Origin: an uncultured Gemmatimonadota bacterium
Lineage (GTDB): Bacteria; Gemmatimonadota; Gemmatimonadetes; Gemmatimonadales; Gemmatimonadaceae
Length of the DNA: 64,000 nt
Assembly: GCA_903910555.1 (NCBI GenBank)
Contig: CAIVZZ010000002.1
Span: 45,580-109,579, forward strand
Reading direction: 5' to 3'
Positions 10,165 through 17,176 of the stretch are shown here, one piece after another; the stretch's first letter is position 1, and each line of letters opens with the position of its first letter. Made by a program: the position numbers and the translations under genes. Below the pieces are notes generated by a model. That model searched no databases and was not told where the DNA came from. It saw only the letters and a program-made list of their open reading frames with translations.

Positions 10165-10193
10165 TTGACACGTGACCAACGGGATAGCTAAAT
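10165..10193 (+). promoter_or_regulatory. Candidate sigma-70 promoter upstream of pilin 1
   Basis: A perfect -35 box TTGACA at 10165-10170 is followed after 17 bp by CTAAAT at 10188-10193 as a -10. It lies about 40 bp upstream of the sigma-54 element, so the first pilin may have two promoters. The rest of the 247-bp gap 10072-10318 holds the sigma-54 site and the leader. Confidence 0.5.
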
Positions 10194-10229
10194 CGTTCCT
10201 TCCCTTGCACTAAGGCGCTTCCGTAGGCT

Positions 10230-10246
10230 TTGGCAAGGGGTTTGCA
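10230..10246 (+). promoter_or_regulatory. Sigma-54 (-24/-12) promoter of pilin 1
   Basis: TTGGCAAGGGGTTTGCA matches the sigma-54 consensus YTGGCACGrNNNTTGCW at every fixed position except one (A for C at position 7), with GG at 10232-10233 and GC at 10244-10245, correctly spaced. Transcription would begin near 10257, giving a leader of about 60 nt before the pilin ATG. This matches the presence of a PilR-type activator in the same block. Confidence 0.85.
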
Positions 10247-10318
10247 CTAGAGCCCCCTGTCCGGACTTCCGGATGATGCACCAAATCAACGAACCACCCA
10301 TTTACCCGGAGTTTCGCG

Positions 10319-10693
10319 ATGCCGCGTAACCAGAAGGGCTTCACCCTGATCGAACTGCTGATCGTTGTCGTCATCATCGGTATTCTCGCCGCGATCGCAA
10401 TCCCGAAGTTCGCCAACACGAAGGAAAAGGCGTATGTCGCCTCGATGAAGTCGGACCTGCGCAACCTGATCACCGCCCAGGAAGCCTACTTCTCGGACAA
10501 CAACAGCATGTACGCAGCGGGCACGACCAACCTCGGCACGAACTACAAGCCGTCGAACGGCAATACGGTCTCGATTTCCAACGCGACCGGCACGGGCTGG
10601 AAGGCAACGATCTCGAGCGTCTCGACGACGAAGACCTGCTTGATCACGCTGGGTGGCGGTTCCACGGACGAAGGCGATCCGGTCTGCCAGTAA
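10319..10693 (+). CDS. pilA: Type IV major pilin, copy 1
   Basis: Prepilin of 124 residues with a short positively charged leader (MPRNQKG) and the type III signal GFTLIELLIVVVIIGILAAI. Prepilin peptidase cleaves after Gly7, leaving Phe1 and the key Glu5. After the hydrophobic helix comes a small Ser/Thr/Asn-rich globular domain with two cysteines (TCLIT and the terminal PVCQ), likely the disulfide that closes the D-region. GGAG lies 7 bp before the ATG. A sigma-54 promoter is upstream and the second copy is 160 bp downstream. The many Ser/Thr residues make it a plausible O-glycosylation substrate for the enzymes encoded just upstream. Confidence 0.93.
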   Translation: MPRNQKGFTLIELLIVVVIIGILAAIAIPKFANTKEKAYVASMKSDLRNLITAQEAYFSDNNSMYAAGTTNLGTNYKPSNGNTVSISNATGTGWKATISSVSTTKTCLITLGGGSTDEGDPVCQ

Positions 10694-10782
10694 GAGTTTG
10701 ATGCACGTGATTTTGGGTTCGGCGGTGTCGGACCCGCGTGTCTAGAGTGAGCTGTGAGGGCGATGCCGCCCGTTGCTGGATT

Positions 10783-10818
10783 CTCGAAGGTCATCCTCGA
10801 GAAGGTCAAACCTTCGAG
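10783..10818 (+). promoter_or_regulatory. Stem-loop in the leader of pilin 2
   Basis: CTCGAAGGT at 10783-10791 pairs perfectly with ACCTTCGAG at 10810-10818 across an 18-nt loop. There is no U-tract, so it is not an evident terminator. It may stabilise or separate the second pilin message, or attenuate read-through from pilin 1. Confidence 0.45.
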
Positions 10819-10853
10819 GCACCGACCCACACTTCTCACGCAGGAGCTTTACC

Positions 10854-11228
10854 ATGATGTCGAACAAGAAAGGCTTCACGCTTATCGAACTGCTGATCGT
10901 CGTCGTCATCATCGGCATTCTTGCCGCGATCGCGATTCCGAAGTTCGCCAACACGAAGGAAAAGGCGTACGTCGCCTCGATGAAGTCGGACCTGCGCAAC
11001 CTGATCACCGCGCAGGAAGCCTACTTCTCGGACAACAACAGCATGTACGCAGCGGGCACGACGAACCTCGGCACGAACTACAAGCCGTCGAACGGCAACA
11101 CGGTCACGATTTCGAACGCAACGGGCACGGGCTGGAACGCCACGATCTCCAGCGTCTCGACGACGAAGACCTGCTTGATCACGCTTGGCGGCGGTTCCAC
11201 GGACGAAGGCGATCCGGTCTGCCAGTAA
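10854..11228 (+). CDS. pilA: Type IV major pilin, copy 2
   Basis: Prepilin of 124 residues, the same length as copy 1 and differing from it by five residues (positions 2, 3 and 5 in the leader, then Ser to Thr and Lys to Asn in the globular domain). Start is ATG at 10854, with AGGAG 6-9 bp upstream; a longer in-frame reading from 10773 would cross the leader stem-loop. It has the same GFTLIELL prepilin signal and terminal cysteine pair. No sigma-54 element is visible between the copies, so copy 2 may depend on read-through from the copy 1 promoter. The terminator that follows suggests a two-pilin transcript. Confidence 0.93.
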   Translation: MMSNKKGFTLIELLIVVVIIGILAAIAIPKFANTKEKAYVASMKSDLRNLITAQEAYFSDNNSMYAAGTTNLGTNYKPSNGNTVTISNATGTGWNATISSVSTTKTCLITLGGGSTDEGDPVCQ

Positions 11229-11251
11229 GCTGTATCGAAGTTTGATGTGAT

Positions 11252-11288
11252 GCGGGCCGGGCGATTTCGCCCGGCCCGCTTCGCATTT
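11252..11288 (+). terminator. Terminator after the pilin pair
   Basis: A 12-bp perfect GC stem (GCGGGCCGGGCG at 11252-11263 with CGCCCGGCCCGC at 11268-11279) around an ATTT loop is followed by TTCGCATTT. The U-tract is poor, but the stem is strong and well placed. Confidence 0.75.
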
Positions 11289-11326
11289 AATATGCGGAAC
11301 AGGAAAATTTACCCCATGATTCTCGC

Positions 11327-12121
11327 ATGAGTGAAACGTCTCAAATCGTGGCCGGACTCGTACACGAGCTCGGGAATCCGCTGTGCGCGATCGGGAACTA
11401 CGCGCACTCGCTGGAGGACAAAGTCGCGCCAGAGCACCGCGCGATTTTGCAATCCATGCAGCGGGAAGTCGCGCGCGTTCAGCGCATGATGGAGAGCCTC
11501 GGCGACTATGCGCGCCCGCGAGACCCCGGGATGCTCGGCGCCGACGCCAACGTGGCGCTGCGAGACGCAGTTCGCTTCCTCCGCGATCAGGGAGTTTTTC
11601 GCAACATCATCCTCGATGAGCAGCTCGACACCGCCGCGCTCCCGGTGAAAGCGACAGCGCTCGAACTCGAGCAGACATTCGCGAATCTCCTGCTCAACGC
11701 TGCCGATGCGATGCCGGGCGGCGGTACGCTCGGCCTCTTCACCAAACGTGTCCCGCGCACGACGCTCACGGATGGATCGGTGCGGCGCCACGGCGATGCA
11801 TCACCGCCGGTCGTTCTGCGTCGCGATGAACGCATCGAGCGGTGGCTCGTCGCGCACGAGATGGCGCAGGTGGTCAAGATTATTGTTGCCGACAGCGGCC
11901 CTGGCATCGAACCCGGAAGTGAAGATCGGATTTTCGAGCCGTTCGTGACGACGAAATCACCGGAGCATGGCACCGGTCTCGGACTCGCGATCGTGCGCGG
12001 CATCGTGAACACGATGGGCGGGCTCGTGTGGGTGCAGCGTTCCCGCGAAGGCGGCGCGGCATTTCATATCGTGGTTCCCGTCTTCGCAGCGGATACCGCG
12101 GGCAGCGCTCCACCGCGCTAA
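11327..12121 (+). CDS. Soluble histidine kinase (HisKA-HATPase only)
   Basis: A 264-residue kinase with no sensor or membrane segment. The H-box IVAGLVHELGNPLCAIGNYA is at residues 7-26, N-box EQTFANLLLNAADAMPGG, G1 box VADSGPGIEP, and G2 TTKSPEHGTGLGLAIVRGI. It resembles the catalytic core of NtrB-like kinases (HELGNPL in place of HEIKNPL). With no input domain of its own it may work through a partner, possibly the PilR-like regulator nearby, but no cognate regulator is adjacent. It lies between the major and minor pilin genes. Confidence 0.8.
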   Translation: MSETSQIVAGLVHELGNPLCAIGNYAHSLEDKVAPEHRAILQSMQREVARVQRMMESLGDYARPRDPGMLGADANVALRDAVRFLRDQGVFRNIILDEQLDTAALPVKATALELEQTFANLLLNAADAMPGGGTLGLFTKRVPRTTLTDGSVRRHGDASPPVVLRRDERIERWLVAHEMAQVVKIIVADSGPGIEPGSEDRIFEPFVTTKSPEHGTGLGLAIVRGIVNTMGGLVWVQRSREGGAAFHIVVPVFAADTAGSAPPR

Positions 12122-12184
12122 TTCGCTCCGCCGTGCATGGCGGCGGTGACACTTTTGCGGGCGCGCGCACACACGTTGTGCGCT

Positions 12185-12532
12185 ATGACTTTACTCAATC
12201 GCCGCGCATTCACGCTCGTTGAAGTCCTCGTCGCGCTCATGATGCTGGGCGTCGGATCGGCGGGCCTCGTCGCCGCGCTCACGGGTGATCGCAAACTGCG
12301 AGATGCGTCGGCGGCGCAACTGTTCGCCGCCGGACGTACCCGCGCGCGAATCGAAATGCTCGCGCTCCTTCCCTGTTCGGCGGACGCCGCGGGAACGACG
12401 GGATCCGCGTGGGGAGCAGAGCGCTGGCATGCGTCCGTGTCCCAATCGGGCTGGAGTCTCACCGACTCGCTCGTGCTCGTCCGGTCGGCCGTCCCGCTCG
12501 TGATTCAGGCGCGGGTCGCGTGTCCGGACTGA
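12185..12532 (+). CDS. Minor pilin, PilV/GspI-like
   Basis: Short prepilin of 115 residues. Start is ATG at 12185, which puts the type III signal at the N-terminus (MTLLNRRAFTLVEVLVALMM); the longer reading from 12137 would add an unlikely leader. The residue before the cleavage site is Ala rather than the usual Gly (RRA/FTLVE), tolerated in some minor pseudopilins. Glu5 is present. The globular part has two cysteines (LPCS and the terminal ACPD). It overlaps the next minor pilin by 13 bp. Confidence 0.75.
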   Translation: MTLLNRRAFTLVEVLVALMMLGVGSAGLVAALTGDRKLRDASAAQLFAAGRTRARIEMLALLPCSADAAGTTGSAWGAERWHASVSQSGWSLTDSLVLVRSAVPLVIQARVACPD

Positions 12533-13365
12533 AATCGCGCCGCGGCGCCGGGCTCGCCGAAATGATCGTCGCGTTGACGCTTTCGGCGATCGTCTCCGCC
12601 GCCAGCGCCACGGCGCTCGCGAGCGCGGAACGATATACGCGTGTCAGTCGCGCTACGGCGGACGCGCGTCGCACGCTGCGCGAGGCCGCATCGGTGCTCA
12701 CGACTGAGCTTCGCGTCGCCTCATCCGATTCCATTCGCGTGCGCGGCGATAGCGCGATCGATTTTCTCGGAATGGTCGGCGTGTCGGTGGTGTGTGTGTC
12801 GTCCGGCGCAGTGCTCGTGCTGCCGCCGGACGTCGCCGCGAGCGGTGCGCCGTACTCGTCGTGGCGCGCCGTTCCGGAATCCGGCGACATCGTCGCGCTG
12901 TTCGATACCGCGGGCGGCGGCAGCTGGAAAACAGCAATCGTCGACTCGGCCGCGACGCAAACCAATCCGGCCGGATGCAAGCCCGCGAGCGGACTCATGT
13001 CTGCGGCAGACAGCGTCGCGCGCCGTTCGGTAACACGCGTGGTGCTGCGATCCTCGTTCGGTGCCGCCGTCGCTATCGTCGGCACTCCGGTGCGCGTCGT
13101 TCGCAGCGGCCGTTACGCGCTGACCCGCGCAGCCGACGGCAGTTGGTCGCTGTCGTATCGCCGATGCACGGGGTCGTCGTGCGCGGTCGCCCAGCCGGTG
13201 GCGGGTCCGTTCGCCGCACCCGCTGATTCCGGCACCGTGTTCAGCGGCGGCACGGCCACCTCGTCCGTCGATGTTTTCCTTCGAACACCGCCGTCTGTTG
13301 GACTGCCGCGGGAAGCCGCGCAACTGCACATCGCGCTCCGGAACCGTGCGACGGGCGCGCCCTGA
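12520..13365 (+). CDS. Minor pilin, PilW/GspJ-like
   Basis: Protein of 281 residues from GTG at 12520. The N-terminus MSGLKSRRGAGLAEMIVALT carries a divergent prepilin signal: cleavage after Gly9 would leave Ala1 and keep the acidic residue at +5, followed by a hydrophobic helix. The rest is Ser/Val/Ala-rich with paired cysteines (RRCTGSSCAVAQ), as in PilW-like minor pilins that prime pilus assembly. The longer reading from 12409 runs inside the upstream gene. It overlaps both neighbours, so the three minor pilins form one translational unit. Confidence 0.68.
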   Translation: MSGLKSRRGAGLAEMIVALTLSAIVSAASATALASAERYTRVSRATADARRTLREAASVLTTELRVASSDSIRVRGDSAIDFLGMVGVSVVCVSSGAVLVLPPDVAASGAPYSSWRAVPESGDIVALFDTAGGGSWKTAIVDSAATQTNPAGCKPASGLMSAADSVARRSVTRVVLRSSFGAAVAIVGTPVRVVRSGRYALTRAADGSWSLSYRRCTGSSCAVAQPVAGPFAAPADSGTVFSGGTATSSVDVFLRTPPSVGLPREAAQLHIALRNRATGAP

Positions 13366-13807
13366 CCTGCGCCGCGGCTTCGTCCTGCCGCTCGCGCTGT
13401 TCATGCTGCTCGTGATCGCGCTTCTCGCTGCGGTCCTGCTCGAAGGGGCGGTGCAGGAACTGCGCACCGCGCGCGGCGACGTCGCCGGCGCCCGCGCTGA
13501 GGCCGCCGCCGGATCAGCGCTGACCAACCTTCTCGCGTCGCGACCAGACAGCGCCCTGCTCGCGAGGCCGCGCGGGACGACTTCGACCGCCACCGCGGTC
13601 GCCGGCGCCGAGACCACCACCGTTACGCTGCAGTCGTTGGGTAACGGCGCGTTTCGCGCGCTCTCCACAGCCCGCGTCTGGTCCGCCGGAGTGCGCGCCG
13701 ACGCCTCTGCGCTCGGCTTCCTGCGCATCGTTCCCGACTCGGCAGGACCCCCGGGAAGCCTTCGGTATAGGCATCTCCCCGGCTGGTGGTGGGCCCAGCT
13801 TCCGTAG
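13346..13807 (+). CDS. Minor pilin / PilX-like assembly protein
   Basis: Protein of 153 residues, GTG start at 13346, overlapping the previous gene by 20 bp. The N-terminus VRRARPDLRRGFVLPLALFM has RRG/FVLPLA, typical of PilX/GspK-type proteins, in which Glu5 is replaced by another residue. A long hydrophobic helix follows, then an Ala-rich helical stretch (QELRTARGDVAGARAEAAAG). Position and size fit the third member of a PilV-PilW-PilX minor set. The C-terminal sequence itself is not distinctive. Confidence 0.65.
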   Translation: MRRARPDLRRGFVLPLALFMLLVIALLAAVLLEGAVQELRTARGDVAGARAEAAAGSALTNLLASRPDSALLARPRGTTSTATAVAGAETTTVTLQSLGNGAFRALSTARVWSAGVRADASALGFLRIVPDSAGPPGSLRYRHLPGWWWAQLP

Positions 13808-13946
13808 GTCCGTTGGCGGCCATCTGTTACCTCTCCCGCCCGCCGTTGGTGTCATGGTGACAGGCCGTCCGTTCGCGCCCTACAAAGGCCGGACGGGTGG
13901 TGCGCGTTGCAAGCCAACATTAGTCCTCAGGGACCGGCGACAGCTC

Positions 13947-14990
13947 ATGGCACTTTTTGGCCGTAAAAAGACCACGGTGGGTCTCGATATTGGTTCCGGC
14001 CTCATAAAAGTGGCCGTGATCGATCATTCGAAGGCCGAACCCGAGCTCATCAAGGTCGCCATCGTTCCGCTCCTCGCCGACGCGATTGTCGAGGGCGAAA
14101 TTATGGACCCAGGCATTGTCTCCGAGGCGATCACGGGTTGCCTCGCTGCTGCCGGCGTCACGACGCGCGACGTCGTCACCGCTGTCGGCGGCCGCGACGT
14201 GATCATCAAGAAAATCCAAATCGAGCGCGTCAAGGAACAGCAGGCGCGCGAACTGATGCGATGGGAAGCCGAGCAGCACGTGCCGTTCGATATGGAATCG
14301 GTCGAGCTCGATTTCCAGATTCTCGATCCCGATGGCGAAGGGATGGAGATGAACGTTCTGCTCGTGGCGGCCAAGCGCGAGCTTGTCGAAGCCAAGCTTC
14401 GCGTGCTCTCCGAGGCCGGCCTGACGCCGGCCGTGGTCGACGTCGATGCGTTTGCGCTCCACAACGCGTTCGAAGTCAACTATCCCGATGCGATGACCGG
14501 CGTCGTTGCGCTCGTGAACATCGGGCACGAAGTCACGAACATCAATATTCTCGACGAAGGCGTGCCGATCCTCACGCGCGACATCACCGTGGGCACCCGC
14601 CGTTTTCGCGAAGATCTTCAGCGCGAGCGCGGGCTGAGTCCCGAGGACGCGGCTGCGCTCATCCAAGGTTACGATCGTTCGCCGCATCTCGACGCGGTGA
14701 TCGAAGGGCGGGGCGAGGAAATCGCCGTCGGTATTGAGCGCGCGGCTGCATTTCTCGCGTCGTCGTCGCGTTCGGCCGGTGCACTGCGCGCCGTTTACCT
14801 CTGCGGCGGCGGGTCCCGTATACCGGGGCTCCCCGACGCGCTCGGAACACGCCTCCGTTTGCAGGTCGAGCAGGCAAATCCGCTGACCAACCTGCGCGTG
14901 CGTGACGGTGCTCTCGAGTCGCTCGTCACAGACGAAGTGGCTCCGCTTCTGATGCTGCCTATCGGTCTGGCCCTGCGCCAGCCCAACTGA
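13947..14990 (+). CDS. pilM: Type IV pilus inner-membrane platform protein PilM
   Basis: Actin-like cytoplasmic ATPase of 347 residues that links the pilus motor platform to PilN. Start is ATG at 13947; the reading from 13854 crosses an untranslated stretch. The nucleotide-fold phosphate loop TVGLDIGSGLIKVAVID is at residues 10-26, with the second phosphate motif VALVNIGHEVTNINIL and the adenosine motif VYLCGGGSRIPGL near the C-terminus. It is followed by pilN, pilO, pilP and pilQ in the canonical order. The preceding 139 bp (13808-13946) hold a weak GGCCGTCC/GGACGG inverted pair and no other clear signal. Confidence 0.93.
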   Translation: MALFGRKKTTVGLDIGSGLIKVAVIDHSKAEPELIKVAIVPLLADAIVEGEIMDPGIVSEAITGCLAAAGVTTRDVVTAVGGRDVIIKKIQIERVKEQQARELMRWEAEQHVPFDMESVELDFQILDPDGEGMEMNVLLVAAKRELVEAKLRVLSEAGLTPAVVDVDAFALHNAFEVNYPDAMTGVVALVNIGHEVTNINILDEGVPILTRDITVGTRRFREDLQRERGLSPEDAAALIQGYDRSPHLDAVIEGRGEEIAVGIERAAAFLASSSRSAGALRAVYLCGGGSRIPGLPDALGTRLRLQVEQANPLTNLRVRDGALESLVTDEVAPLLMLPIGLALRQPN

Positions 14991-15027
14991 CCGTGCATTC
15001 CACACCAACGACGGTCACCTGCGAACG

Positions 15028-15783
15028 ATGATCGAAATCAACCTCCTGCCCGGCGCGCGAAAGCAGAAGCGGAGCCGATCGGCTGCCTTCGATTTCGGCG
15101 CGTTCTTCGGCAATCTCGCCGCGCGCGTCAGGGATCCGTTCCTGATCGCCGCCGTCGTGTGCGTGGTCATCGCGCTCGTGGCCGTGGGCGGCATGTTCCT
15201 GTATCAGAACCGTAAGATGGATTCGCTGACCGAGCACTCGGCGAAGGCCACCCAGGACTCGACGCGCTAAGCGTCGGTCATCGCGCAGCGTCACGCGGCC
15301 GAAGAGCAGCGCGATTCCGTCGTCCGGCAGATCAATGTGATTCGCGCCATCGACGGCACACGATTTGTCTGGCCGCATATTCTCGACGAAGTCAGCCGCG
15401 CGCTCCCGCCATACACCTGGCTGACGACGTTGCAGCAGACGAGCGCCGTCCCGAGCCTCTCGCCCGAAGTCGAAGCAGGGCTTGGCGCCGGCGACTCAAA
15501 GAACAAGACGAAGCTCGAAGCGAAGGCCGATTCCGATGCCGTCGCCGCCGCGCAGCTGTCGTTCCGCATCGTCGGCCAGACCGTCGATATCCAGGCGCTC
15601 ACCCGCTTCATGATTCAGCTCGAGGCTTCTCCGTGGATCGAGAACGTCGTGCTGCTGAAAACGGAGAACAAGGTGGTGCAGCCGGGCAATAAGGACGCCA
15701 TCGAGTTTACGCTCGACATGAAACTGCAGAAGGCCGACTCGTCGGCCATCAAGAAAGTGCCGCTCAACGTCGCGGTGAGATAA
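15028..15783 (+). pseudogene. pilN: pilN interrupted by an in-frame TAA stop
   Basis: PilN is a bitopic inner-membrane protein that binds PilM through its N-terminal INLLP motif and pairs with PilO. Here MIEINLLPGARKQKR, a membrane helix at about residues 43-63, and the start of the periplasmic coiled coil are read as 80 residues. A TAA at 15268-15270 then stops translation. The same frame continues without a further stop to 15783 with recognisable PilN sequence (FVWPHILDEVSRALPPYTWL, FRIVGQTVDIQALTRFM). A GTG at 15337 could restart a 148-residue C-terminal piece, which would lack the membrane anchor. Either a nonsense mutation, a base-call error or suppression explains this; no frameshift is involved. 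Flanking genes are intact. Confidence 0.88.
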
Positions 15784-15785
15784 CC

Positions 15786-16490
15786 ATGGCAATTCTCCCG
15801 ACGAAACAGCGCGACCAGGTCATGGTGCTCATTGCGATTCTCGCACTGGGCCTCGTGGGCCTCTTCTGGTACTTCGTGTACGATCCGAAGAGCACCGACA
15901 TCGACAAGCTTGCGCTGCACGTCGACTCGCTCGACGACATGAACCAGAAGGCGAAGTCCGAACTGGCGAAGGGCACGGTCGAGCAGATTCGCGAACAGGC
16001 ACGCGTCTCGCGCGAGAACCTCGATCTGATGCGCACGCTCGTTCCCGCCGCGAACGAGGTCTCGAATCTCATCGACCAAGTCTCGACCGCCGCGCGTCGC
16101 GCACATCTCGACGTTGGCAATCTCGAACCGGAGCCGCCGATCGAAGGCGAGCTGTTCGACACATATCGCTATCGCATGCGCATAAACGGGTCGTATCACG
16201 ACATCGGCCAGATGCTCGCGAACATCGGCTCGCTCAATCGCATCGTGACATCGCTGAACCTTCAGCTCACGCTCCCGCAGGGCAACGTACCGTCGGTCGG
16301 GGGTAAGCAGACGCTCGCATCCACGTTTGAGATCCAGACGTACGTCGTGCGCACGGCGCCGCGTGGCAAAGGCGCGCCCAAGCACGTTGTTCCGGGAGCT
16401 GCAGCGGCACCTGGCCCACCGCCGGGCGCAACACCGCCGCCGGCACCCGCAGGCGCACCGAAACCCAAGGCACCGGGAGGCGGAGCATGA
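15786..16490 (+). CDS. pilO: Type IV pilus platform protein PilO
   Basis: Protein of 234 residues with a short cytosolic start, one membrane helix (about 12-32, MVLIAILALGLVGLFWYFVY), a periplasmic coiled coil (about 40-100) and a ferredoxin-like domain. YRMRINGSYHDIGQMLANIG is the typical PilO core. It partners PilN and PilP in the inner-membrane alignment complex. The last 35 residues are an unusual proline/alanine/glycine tail (PGPPPGATPPPAPAG), probably an extended periplasmic linker. The start follows the pilN stop by 2 bp, and the stop overlaps pilP by 4 bp. Confidence 0.9.
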   Translation: MAILPTKQRDQVMVLIAILALGLVGLFWYFVYDPKSTDIDKLALHVDSLDDMNQKAKSELAKGTVEQIREQARVSRENLDLMRTLVPAANEVSNLIDQVSTAARRAHLDVGNLEPEPPIEGELFDTYRYRMRINGSYHDIGQMLANIGSLNRIVTSLNLQLTLPQGNVPSVGGKQTLASTFEIQTYVVRTAPRGKGAPKHVVPGAAAAPGPPPGATPPPAPAGAPKPKAPGGGA

Positions 16491-17176
16491 TGCGCCGTTC
16501 TATGTACGCCATCGCGCTATTCACCGCCGCGTCGGTTGTCGCTGCTCCGGCGTCGGCGCAGATGCCGCCGTCGATCAGCAACCCGATCAACGCGGCAAAA
16601 AAGCAGGCAACGAGAACCAGCACACAGATCAATAACGAGCAGAAGATCGGCAACGATCAGGGCACGAAGGCTGCGCCCATGCCGGCGGCGCAGGCGTCGC
16701 AAACAGCAGCGCAGAGCGCGGCACAAAAAGGCGCGCCGACAAAGCAGGGCACACCGACAAAAGCGGCGCCGGGTGCTGTTGCCGCCGACACGACGCAAAA
16801 GCGCGGCAGTGTCACGCAGAACGGCGCGAAGACTTCGGTCACGTTCTACCGCGAAACGTTCACATACGAATCAGACGGACGGCGCGATCCGTTCCAGTCG
16901 CTCATGGCGACCGGTGAACTTCGCCCGATGATCTCCGATTTGACGCTCGTCGGAATCATCTATGATGAATCGGGACGGGGCTCCGTTGCGATTCTCGTTG
17001 ACGCGTCGGCCGGCGGTCAGGCGTACCGCAAGCGAGTTGGTGATGTGCTCGGCCGCATGAAGATCACGAAGATTTCAGAAAAAGAAATCACTTTGAATGT
17101 TGACGAATTCGGATTCGCTCGTCAGGAGACGCTCCTGATCGACCGAAATCCGCGTACAGGTGCCAGGAGACCGTGA
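16487..17176 (+). CDS. pilP: Type IV pilus lipoprotein-like protein PilP
   Basis: Protein of 229 residues. A signal peptide (MMRRSMYAIALFTAASVVAAPASAQ) without an evident lipobox cysteine precedes a long Ala/Gln/Lys/Thr-rich linker (residues 30-115). A C-terminal beta domain follows, with RRDPFQSLM and LTLVGIIYDESGRGSVAILV, the typical PilP homology region that contacts PilQ. The missing lipobox is a difference from proteobacterial PilP. ATGA overlap joins it to pilO, and its stop overlaps the pilQ start. Confidence 0.85.
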   Translation: MMRRSMYAIALFTAASVVAAPASAQMPPSISNPINAAKKQATRTSTQINNEQKIGNDQGTKAAPMPAAQASQTAAQSAAQKGAPTKQGTPTKAAPGAVAADTTQKRGSVTQNGAKTSVTFYRETFTYESDGRRDPFQSLMATGELRPMISDLTLVGIIYDESGRGSVAILVDASAGGQAYRKRVGDVLGRMKITKISEKEITLNVDEFGFARQETLLIDRNPRTGARRP

